The notes beneath the pieces are model-generated. The model did no database searches. It was not told the DNA's origin and saw nothing but the letters and a program-made list of their open reading frames with translations. Position numbers and translations under genes: made by a program. From positions 1-6,418 of the forward strand of contig CAYUCB010000417.1 in NCBI GenBank assembly GCA_964443075.1: a DNA stretch of 6,418 nucleotides, given 5' to 3'. This DNA is from DSQQ01 sp964443075. Lineage in GTDB: Bacteria > Chloroflexota > Anaerolineae > 4572-78 > J111. Below, in pieces: positions 1-5,023 of the stretch; the stretch's first letter is position 1; each line of letters opens with the position of its first letter.

Positions 1-4
1 ACAT

Positions 5-28
5 GGGGCGACCGCAAGGGTGCGCCCC
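5..28. repeat. GC-rich intergenic hairpin repeat
   Basis: The arms GGGGCG (5-10) and CGCCCC (23-28) are perfectly complementary. The inner pairs A11-T21, C12-G20 and C13-G19 extend the stem if G22 is bulged, leaving a small GCAAG loop. From memory, very similar GGGGCG-ACC-GCAAGGG-CGCCCC units recur between genes in Chloroflexota and some other environmental genomes, but only one copy is in this window. There is no T-run on either side, so it is not a standard terminator. It may be a short dispersed element or an RNA structure at the 3' end of an upstream transcript. Confidence 0.5.
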
Positions 29-33
29 TACAC

Positions 34-96
34 ATTTCATTTAGGAAGTCTATATAGTCAGCACTATGCGCCAACCCTTTTGCTATTTCATTTAGG
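34..96. repeat. 12-bp direct repeat pair
   Basis: ATTTCATTTAGG occurs at 34-45 and again at 85-96, in otherwise unremarkable AT-rich non-coding DNA. The second copy lies in a weak inverted repeat (CCAACC 71-76 with GGTTGG 95-100). No function is assigned. The pair could be the remnant of a duplication or the flanks of a lost insertion. Confidence 0.35.
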
Positions 97-143
97 TTGG
101 GTTATCATTTAACCACAAACTGGGCGGTTAAGACGATTGGCGT

Positions 144-176
144 ATTGACATTGTCAATTACCGTGTAGAGTAAAAT
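144..176 (+). promoter_or_regulatory. possible promoter with overlapping palindromic operator
   Basis: A perfect -35 hexamer TTGACA lies at 145-150. The -10 candidates are imperfectly placed: TAGAGT at 166-171 has a 15-bp spacer and TAAAAT at 171-176 a 20-bp spacer. The -35 is embedded in a 15-bp palindrome, ATTGACA-T-TGTCAAT (144-158), which could be a repressor or activator half-site pair. It lies 59 bp upstream of the first permease gene, so it could control the transporter genes. Alternatively these genes are the distal part of an operon that begins outside the window and the palindrome is incidental. Confidence 0.35.
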
Positions 177-216
177 CAGCCTGCACCAAAGAGGCAAAGC
201 GAGGTATAACCCTACC

Positions 217-1299
217 ATGCTGCAATACATTACCCGCCGGGTGGTACTGGTAGTTCCCGTATTAATCGGTATTTTGTTTATTACCTTTACCATGGCCCGG
301 CTCATTCCGGGCGACCCCTGCCGGGCGGTGTTGGGCGAAAAAGCCACTGATGAAATCTGCGACGCTTTTATTAAACGCAATGGGCTGGACCAGCCTATAC
401 CGATGCAGTTTGTCGTTTACTTGCGCCAGATTGTCATTGAGCATGACCTGGGTAATTCTTTTCGATATGGCCGCCCGGTGATTGATATTATTGTCGAACG
501 GCTGCCTGTAACCATTGAGTTAGCTATGACGGCGGTATTATTTGCCGTTTCCCTGGGCATCCCGTTGGGTATTATCGCCGCTTACTGGCACAACTCCTAT
601 GCCGATGTGGGAGTGATGACAGGGGCCAATATTGGCGTATCTATCCCTGTTTTTGTGTTGGGCCTGTTGTTGCAATATGTCTTTGCCCTGCTTTTAAGGG
701 ATACCTTTTTACAACTGCCCCCTTCAGGCCGGATGTCCGCCGGCATGGAAAATCCACCTTTTTATGAGGTGTGGGGCTTAAACCTGACCGAAGGCACCTT
801 TATCTATACTTTGTGTGTGTTTATCTCAAATTTTTACCTCTTTAACGCCTTGATAACAGGTAACTGGCCGGCCTTTTTTGATGTGCTGAAACATATGATT
901 TTACCGGCCATCGCCGTTGGTACCATTCCCTTGGCGATTATCGCCCGGATTACCCGATCGAGCCTACTGGAAGTGTTGAGCCTTGATTATATTCGCACGG
1001 CCAGGGCCAAAGGATTGGCCGAAAAAGGGGTGGTCATCTGGCACGGTCTCAGCAACGCGCTGCTGCCGGTGGTGACTATTGTGGGCTTGCAGCTTGGCCT
1101 ACTGCTTTCTGGAGCAGTGTTAACCGAAACCATCTTTAACCTGGCCGGAATGGGCCGCGCCCTGTATGATGCCATTACTGCCCGCGATTATATTATTGTG
1201 CAGGGTTTCACTTTGATTATTGCGGTGATGTTTGTGATGATGAACCTGCTGGTAGATATCTCTTATGCTTTTCTTGACCCCCGAATTCGCTTAAGTTAG
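217..1299 (+). CDS. ABC transporter permease, DppB/OppB family
   Basis: This is one of the two membrane subunits of a peptide/nickel-type ABC importer, forming the solute channel in the cytoplasmic membrane. The 360-residue protein has the family layout: a first membrane helix at about 9-30, an extracytoplasmic stretch starting PGDP (31-34), and helices near 100-122, 137-160, 227-243, 284-302 and 328-350. The cytoplasmic EAA loop that docks on the ATPase is visible at about 256-285 (LDYIRTARAKGL, then NALLP). The protein ends with the usual LDPRIRL tail. It is longer than the typical 305-340 residues because of an extra segment at about 174-217 that includes a hydrophobic stretch. C35 and C48 form a cysteine pair in the first external loop. 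The ATG at 217 places the first helix near the N terminus, as the family requires. The ribosome site is weak (GAGG at 201-204, 12 nt away). The partner permease follows after 8 bp. Transported substrate unknown. Confidence 0.93.
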   Translation: MLQYITRRVVLVVPVLIGILFITFTMARLIPGDPCRAVLGEKATDEICDAFIKRNGLDQPIPMQFVVYLRQIVIEHDLGNSFRYGRPVIDIIVERLPVTIELAMTAVLFAVSLGIPLGIIAAYWHNSYADVGVMTGANIGVSIPVFVLGLLLQYVFALLLRDTFLQLPPSGRMSAGMENPPFYEVWGLNLTEGTFIYTLCVFISNFYLFNALITGNWPAFFDVLKHMILPAIAVGTIPLAIIARITRSSLLEVLSLDYIRTARAKGLAEKGVVIWHGLSNALLPVVTIVGLQLGLLLSGAVLTETIFNLAGMGRALYDAITARDYIIVQGFTLIIAVMFVMMNLLVDISYAFLDPRIRLS

Positions 1300-1302
1300 G
1301 AG
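1298..1302 (+). promoter_or_regulatory. ribosome binding site overlapping the upstream stop codon
   Basis: AGGAG begins inside the TAG stop of the first permease gene and lies 5 nt before the ATG at 1308. This fixes the start of the second permease and suggests translational coupling of the two subunits. Confidence 0.75.
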
Positions 1303-1307
1303 AAAAA

Positions 1308-2249
1308 ATGACCAGTCAAGCTATCGCAGTTTCACCTATCGCTAAAAAGGCTAAGGAACCCAGCAGCTTATTTAAAGATGCCCTGCGCCACCTGCTGCAA
1401 AAACGGTCGGCCGTTATTGGGATGCTCATTTTATTTTTTTGGGCATTGGTGGCTATTTTTGCGCCGGTGATTGCCCCCTTTGGCCCGGAGCAGCAACTGA
1501 TTGGCAAAGAAAAGGGTATTGTTAAGCGCTCGCCACCTTGCATCCACCTGCTGGGCTGCCCCGCCGAAAAACCTCAACACATTTTTGGGGTAGACGCTAA
1601 TTTTAGAGATTTTTTTAGCCGGATTGTTTACGCCACCCGCACCTCACTGCTGGTTGGCTTTACCTCGGTCACAATTGCCATTGTGATAGGGGCGTTCATC
1701 GGGGCCCTATCCGGTTTTGCCGGCGGCTGGGTGGATAATTTACTGATGCGGATGATGGATGTTTTGCTGGCCTTCCCGGCGCTGATTCTGGCGATTGCGA
1801 TTGTCACTGTCTTGGGGCCTGGCCTGCTTAATGCCTTAATCGCCATCAGTATTGTTTCTATCCCGGTTTATGCCCGGGTGCTGCGGGCCAATGTGCTCTC
1901 GGTTAAAGAGCAGGATTACATTTTGGCCGACCGCGCCCTGGGCGTGCCGTCATCACGCATCCTGTTTAGAGATGTGCTGCCCAATGCCATTACTCCCCTG
2001 ATTGTGGCCGCTACTCTGGGTATTGGCACCGCCATTATCGAAGTCGCCGCCCTCTCTTTTTTGGGCCTGGGAGCGCAGCCGCCCACCCCGGAATGGGGCT
2101 TGATGGTTAGCGGTGAGCGCAACCAACTATTTACGGCGTCGTTCCTGGTGATCATCCCTGGTTTGGCCATTGCTACTGTCGTGCTCGGTTTTAACTTGCT
2201 GGGCGACGGCCTGCAAGATGCCCTCAATCCCCGCCTAAACCGGCGGTAG
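1308..2249 (+). CDS. ABC transporter permease, DppC/OppC family
   Basis: This is the second membrane subunit of the importer and would form a heterodimer with the product of the preceding gene. The 313-residue protein starts with a cytoplasmic tail (1-34) typical of DppC/OppC, then a first helix at about 35-56 ending APVIAP. An external loop follows, then the segment HIFGVDANFRDFFSR, which matches the conserved HxxGTDxxGRDxxSR region but with V for T and a replaced glycine. The EAA loop is at about 201-228 (EQDYILADRALG, then DVLPN). The late LSFLGLGAQPPTPEWG motif and the final LGDGLQDALNPR are diagnostic of the family. The external loop carries C78 and C84, so both permeases have a closely spaced cysteine pair on the outer face. 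The start is set by the AGGAG at 1298. Neither the solute-binding protein nor the ATPases are nearby downstream, so they probably lie upstream of the window. Confidence 0.94.
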   Translation: MTSQAIAVSPIAKKAKEPSSLFKDALRHLLQKRSAVIGMLILFFWALVAIFAPVIAPFGPEQQLIGKEKGIVKRSPPCIHLLGCPAEKPQHIFGVDANFRDFFSRIVYATRTSLLVGFTSVTIAIVIGAFIGALSGFAGGWVDNLLMRMMDVLLAFPALILAIAIVTVLGPGLLNALIAISIVSIPVYARVLRANVLSVKEQDYILADRALGVPSSRILFRDVLPNAITPLIVAATLGIGTAIIEVAALSFLGLGAQPPTPEWGLMVSGERNQLFTASFLVIIPGLAIATVVLGFNLLGDGLQDALNPRLNRR

Positions 2250-2278
2250 ACACCCTCCCGTACCCTAAAGAAGATAGA

Positions 2279-3121
2279 ATGACCTCAGTGACTCAGCCAG
2301 CTTATCCGCCAAATCTACCTTCTCTGCAAGTTGTACCGTTGGCCCAGGTTATTTTGCATGAACGGGTTGACCCCCGGCGGGTGGCTAAATTAACCCGGCG
2401 GCTGCAAACCGATGGCCGGCTCATCAATCCCCCGATAGCGGTGGCCCTAAACAACCGCTATATTATTTTAGATGGCGCCACCCGCACCGAAGCCTTCAGG
2501 CAGTTGGGCTACCCCTACCTGATTGTTCAGGTTATTCCCGATAAACATCAATTAGGTTTATATACCTGGCTGCACGGCCTCTGTCAGACCGACCCAGCAG
2601 AGCTGGTCAACCTGTTTAACAACCTGCCCGAAATTACCCTTAACGCCGCCGGGGCCGACCTTTTACCTGATGAAATTCTGGCGGCTGGGGCTGTGTGCGG
2701 CCTGCGGACCATCACCGGGCAAAACTTTCTTATTCAACCGGCTCCCGGCTTCGACCCCCTGGTGGCTCTGGGTAAATTAACCCAAACTTACATTGGCGCG
2801 TGCCATATTATCCGCACCCTTAACCCCAATCTTACCAGTTTGCGCCAGGAAGTGGCAGATTTAACCGCCCTGGTTGTCTTTCCGCCTTACACCGTTGACC
2901 GGGTACTGCAAATTGCCCAAGCGGGCCAGGTGCTGCCGGCCGGCATTACCCGCTTTATCATTCCGGGCCGGGTGCTTCACCTTAACGTGGAACTGCAACC
3001 GCTTATCTCAAATGGCTCTCTGCCGGAAAAAAATGAGTGGTTGACTCGCCTGCTGCTGGATAAACTCAACCAGCACAAAATCCGCTACTACCAGGAACCG
3101 GTTTATTTGCTGGATGATTAA
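2279..3121 (+). CDS. ParB/Srx-fold protein, SerK/SbnI-like (candidate free-serine kinase)
   Basis: This 280-residue protein has a ParB-like N-terminal domain at about 16-85: VPLAQVILHE (19-28), then R33-R34, a helix, the segment GRLINPPIAV (46-55) and LDGATRTEA (64-72). The pattern of a glutamate in HE (E28), NPP, and an aspartate in LDGxxR (D65) fits the SerK/SbnI group, in which ParB-fold proteins phosphorylate free L-serine to O-phosphoserine. From memory, archaeal SerK uses a glutamate and an aspartate at equivalent places. The rest is unlike plasmid or chromosomal ParB. No helix-turn-helix DNA-binding domain or CTPase GERRxxA box is evident. The C-terminal part has GITRFIIPGRVLHLNVEL, EKNEWL and RYYQEPVYLLDD. 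Chromosome partitioning or transcriptional regulation is the alternative. The ATG at 2279 is preceded by a weak AAGAAG-like site and lies 29 bp after the permease gene, so it is probably the last gene of that transcript. The fold is a firm call; the kinase activity is an inference. Confidence 0.7.
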   Translation: MTSVTQPAYPPNLPSLQVVPLAQVILHERVDPRRVAKLTRRLQTDGRLINPPIAVALNNRYIILDGATRTEAFRQLGYPYLIVQVIPDKHQLGLYTWLHGLCQTDPAELVNLFNNLPEITLNAAGADLLPDEILAAGAVCGLRTITGQNFLIQPAPGFDPLVALGKLTQTYIGACHIIRTLNPNLTSLRQEVADLTALVVFPPYTVDRVLQIAQAGQVLPAGITRFIIPGRVLHLNVELQPLISNGSLPEKNEWLTRLLLDKLNQHKIRYYQEPVYLLDD

Positions 3122-3134
3122 CCTGGCAGAAGGG

Positions 3135-3163
3135 TTGCTTTAATTCAGGGCTGATGCTACAAT
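3135..3163 (+). promoter_or_regulatory. sigma70-type extended -10 promoter for the MtdA-like gene
   Basis: The -35 TTGCTT (3135-3140) and -10 TACAAT (3158-3163) are separated by exactly 17 bp. A TGC at 3155-3157 forms an extended -10 element. Transcription would begin near 3170, leaving a leader of about 90 nt before the ATG at 3262. It starts 14 bp after the stop of the SerK/SbnI-like gene and so separates the dehydrogenase from the transporter unit. Confidence 0.65.
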
Positions 3164-3234
3164 AAAATTGTTCTACGCTGATAGCTTTCAGCAATTTTCC
3201 CCAATTTGCCCTTTAACCCATTACATTTTGACAA

Positions 3235-3260
3235 TTGATTGAACCAGAGGTTGATTCAAC
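3235..3260 (+). repeat. imperfect 10-bp direct repeat around the ribosome binding site
   Basis: TTGATTGAAC (3235-3244) and TTGATTCAAC (3251-3260) differ at one base. They lie one on each side of the AGAGG ribosome site (3246-3250) of the dehydrogenase gene. They could be protein-binding half-sites at the translation start region, or chance. The first copy also creates the spurious in-frame TTG start at 3235. Confidence 0.3.
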
Positions 3261-3261
3261 G

Positions 3262-4119
3262 ATGAAAAAACTGCTTTTCCAGCTTGATACCGACCCGATT
3301 CCCAGCGCCTTTGATGGGGTGGTCGCTTACGACGGCGGGGCCGACCAATTGCTGACTTTTCCCGGCGTTACCCCAGATAACGTTGAAGCGATAGTTCACG
3401 GGGCTATTTTTACCCGAGGGGCTAAAGATAAACAATACACCGCCATATTTGTCGGCGGCAGTAATCTGGCCCAGGCCGAAGCCGTATTCGATGCGGTGCG
3501 GAAAATCTTTTTCGGCAATTTTCGCGTTTCGGTAATGCTCGATAGCAATGGCTGCAACACTACTGCCGCCGCCGCGGTGGCTCAAATCACCGGCCTGGGC
3601 AGCGTGACCGGCAAAAAGGCGGTTGTTCTGGCCGGAACCGGCCCGGTGGGCCAGCGCGGCGCGGTTTTGCTGGCCGCCGCAGGCGCTCAGGTCATCCTTA
3701 CCTCGCGCCGGTTAGACCGCGCCGAAGCCGCGTGTCAGGCGATGAACCAACGCTTTGGAGTTTCGTTGACCCCCTGTCAGGTTGCCGATAGCGAGTCAAC
3801 CCAGGCCGCTTTAACCGACGCGCAGATTGTGCTGGCGGCCGGTGCCGCCGGAATTGAATTATTGCCCCAAACCCTCTGGCAGAATAACCCCACTCTGGAA
3901 ATCATTGCCGATATTAATACCGTGCCCCCGTTAGGGATAGGCGGCCTGGAAGCCTCGGATAAAGGGGTAGAACGCCACGGTAAAGCCTGTTTGGGCGGCC
4001 TGGGCATAGGCGGCTTAAAATTAAAAACCCACCGGGCGGCCATTGCCAGCCTGTTTGAAACCAACCAGCAGGTGCTTGAGGCCAGAGAACTTTATGCCCT
4101 GGCTAAAACGCTGGCCTAA
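3262..4119 (+). CDS. NAD(P)-dependent methylene-tetrahydromethanopterin/-folate dehydrogenase, MtdA/MtdB family
   Basis: This soluble enzyme would oxidise the methylene-tetrahydropterin C1 unit to the methenyl form, or run in reverse, with NAD(P). The 285-residue protein closely matches the remembered MtdA sequence of methylotrophs (about 288 residues) along its whole length. It has an N-terminal KKLLFQLDTDPIPSAFD (2-18), AYDGGAD (22-28), GAIFTRG (47-53) and MLDSNGCNTTAAAAVA (92-107). The Rossmann motif is VVLAGTGPVGQRGA (121-134). The C terminus has IGGLKLKTHRAAIASLFE (249-266), where K253 aligns with a lysine reported important in MtdA. S148-R149-R150 after the second strand suggests NADP(H) preference. 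I chose the ATG at 3262, preceded by AGAGG at 3246-3250, because family members begin at this MKKLLFQ. A TTG at 3235 would add nine residues unlike the family. H4MPT versus H4F as carrier cannot be decided from sequence alone. It has its own promoter at 3135. Confidence 0.92.
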   Translation: MKKLLFQLDTDPIPSAFDGVVAYDGGADQLLTFPGVTPDNVEAIVHGAIFTRGAKDKQYTAIFVGGSNLAQAEAVFDAVRKIFFGNFRVSVMLDSNGCNTTAAAAVAQITGLGSVTGKKAVVLAGTGPVGQRGAVLLAAAGAQVILTSRRLDRAEAACQAMNQRFGVSLTPCQVADSESTQAALTDAQIVLAAGAAGIELLPQTLWQNNPTLEIIADINTVPPLGIGGLEASDKGVERHGKACLGGLGIGGLKLKTHRAAIASLFETNQQVLEARELYALAKTLA

Positions 4120-4132
4120 AATTTATTTTTTA

Positions 4133-4188
4133 GTGAAAGGCGGGCGGGCCAGATTACCCTGAAACGCCCCCAAATTAATTTATTTCAC
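4133..4188 (+). other. possible structured spacer between the dehydrogenase and the 179-residue gene
   Basis: GTGAAA (4133-4138) can pair with TTTCAC (4183-4188), and GGGCG (4142-4146) with CGCCC (4165-4169). Together they would form a broken long hairpin in the 89-nt gap. No convincing promoter or T-run terminator is visible in the gap, so the downstream gene is probably read through from the dehydrogenase. The structure could modulate mRNA stability, but support is weak. Confidence 0.25.
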
Positions 4189-4208
4189 CCAAGAAAGGAA
4201 ACGTAACA

Positions 4209-4748
4209 ATGCAACAGTACACACCTCTGAATGTTTTGCCGATGGATATTCAGCAGGATTGGATGGCTACGCTGCAAAAGGCTACGCCTACCGAGAAAGG
4301 GGTCTTTCGGTTGGTGAATGCTCGCCGTACCCAGCCCAAAAGCTTTGAAGAACAGCGGGTTATTGTGCTGGTAGTTGATGAAAATGGCTTCCCTATGCCT
4401 AATATTCGGGTGGCTTTTTCTTACAGCACCGCCGATCAATATGTGTTGACCCCTGATTTTCAATGGAGTCCGCCTCCGCCCGCCCGCGCCTTTATTGTGC
4501 CTACCGCCGGCAGCGGGCAGATTGACCAGATTCAAGGCGAGGGGGTTAAAAAAGGCGAGCCGGGTGGTATCACCGTATATCTGTTTGAGCCGGAATATTC
4601 CAGCGATGTAGTTACCGGCGCGGGCATGCTGGCCGACCACACCGGCCTGCACCTGACTTACCAACTCCTGCGCACCGGAGTGGTTTCCATTGACCAGCGC
4701 CTGACCAGCATTGAGCAGCGCCTGGCGGTGCTTGAGGCCAAAGGCTAA
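4209..4748 (+). CDS. hypothetical protein with beta-rich domain and C-terminal trimeric coiled coil
   Basis: I do not recognise a named family for this 179-residue protein. The N-terminal 45 residues look helical and polar. Residues about 50-75 (RVIVLVVDENGFPMPNIRVAFSYS) resemble the start of a carboxypeptidase-regulatory or Ig-like beta-sandwich, in which a new strand follows a D-x-x-G-x-P turn. A loop with WSPPPPAR and glycine-rich turns (GSGQIDQIQGEGVKKGEPGG) precedes further strands at about 115-155, including LADHTGLHLTYQL. The C terminus (161-176) is a coiled coil with hydrophobic positions I161, L165, I168, L172 and L175, and two back-to-back RhxxhE trimerisation motifs (R164-E169, R171-E176). 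There is no signal peptide or membrane helix, so it is probably cytoplasmic and trimeric. The start has AGGA at 4196-4199, 9 nt upstream. It follows the dehydrogenase by 89 bp and is closed by a strong terminator 23 bp downstream. Confidence 0.85.
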   Translation: MQQYTPLNVLPMDIQQDWMATLQKATPTEKGVFRLVNARRTQPKSFEEQRVIVLVVDENGFPMPNIRVAFSYSTADQYVLTPDFQWSPPPPARAFIVPTAGSGQIDQIQGEGVKKGEPGGITVYLFEPEYSSDVVTGAGMLADHTGLHLTYQLLRTGVVSIDQRLTSIEQRLAVLEAKG

Positions 4749-4771
4749 AGCGGATTCATTGCCTCTTTTCT

Positions 4772-4817
4772 GATAAAAGTAGGAGTCTGGATGACTATCC
4801 AGACTCCTTTTTTTATC
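4772..4817 (+). terminator. strong intrinsic terminator
   Basis: A perfect 12-bp stem, AGGAGTCTGGAT (4781-4792) and ATCCAGACTCCT (4797-4808), encloses a GACT loop and is followed by T4809-T4814. Beyond one T-T mismatch and a G-T pair, the A-run 4775-4778 and the flanking GAT pair with TTTTATC (4811-4817), lengthening the stem to about 21 positions. The A-run on the left means it could also stop transcription from the opposite strand. It ends the dehydrogenase/179-residue unit and insulates the kinase gene. Confidence 0.93.
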
Positions 4818-4847
4818 GGCAGTGACCAGGCAAAATTAGCCCGGCCT

Positions 4848-4876
4848 ATGACAAATCCCCCGTTTGCTGTTATACT
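4848..4876 (+). promoter_or_regulatory. sigma70-type extended -10 promoter for the kinase gene
   Basis: The -35 ATGACA (4848-4853) and -10 TATACT (4871-4876) have exactly 17 bp between them. TGT at 4868-4870 gives an extended -10. It lies just downstream of the terminator. The predicted start near 4883 leaves a leader of about 140 nt. Confidence 0.75.
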
Positions 4877-4882
4877 CATAAA

Positions 4883-5010
4883 ATAAACCAACCCGCCGGG
4901 TCTGATTCGGCCCGACGTTTAAAGGGTAAGAAAATTGCCGGGATTGGGGGATTTGGGGATAAAAAATGAAGATGGCGGTCGGTGGTCTACCGTCGGCGGT
5001 CTGTTTTCGA
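4883..5010 (+). other. long kinase mRNA leader with hairpin, G-runs and a 14-bp tandem repeat
   Basis: The leader holds no gene. It contains a small hairpin, CGGGTC (4897-4902) with GGCCCG (4909-4914). Four G-runs follow at 4924-4926, 4940-4942, 4946-4950 and 4955-4958. Finally there is a tandem repeat of period 14, GTCGGTGGTCT (4978-4988) and GTCGGCGGTCT (4992-5002), with one mismatch. No known riboswitch was recognised. Confidence 0.4.
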
Positions 5011-5016
5011 AGGAGG
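5011..5016 (+). promoter_or_regulatory. consensus ribosome binding site of the kinase gene
   Basis: A full AGGAGG lies 7 nt before the ATG at 5024, which decides that start over the adjacent TTG at 5021 and the ATG at 5033. Confidence 0.85.
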
Positions 5017-5023
5017 CGACTTG

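Noticed and set aside
1916..2227. 103-residue open frame on the minus strand
   Set aside because: It is a shadow of the DppC-like permease, whose family motifs prove the plus strand.
3177..3192. Small hairpin GCTGA/TCAGC followed by AATTTT as a terminator
   Set aside because: The stem is only 5 bp and lies downstream of a convincing promoter, so it would be in the dehydrogenase leader. It is too weak to call as a terminator.
3228..3233. TTGACA as a -35 box for the dehydrogenase
   Set aside because: A -10 at the right distance would fall at the ribosome site and start codon, and no TATAAT-like hexamer is there.
3235..3261. TTG start for the dehydrogenase adding nine residues
   Set aside because: The added residues are unlike the MtdA family. 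The ATG at 3262 begins the family-typical MKKLLFQ and has an AGAGG site upstream.
4185..4664. 159-residue open frame on the minus strand
   Set aside because: It lies opposite the 179-residue gene, which has a good ribosome site. The antisense product shows no recognisable domain and no ribosome site was evident.
4978..5002. CRISPR-like repeat
   Set aside because: There are only two 11-bp copies with a 3-bp gap. There are no spacers of CRISPR size and no cas genes.
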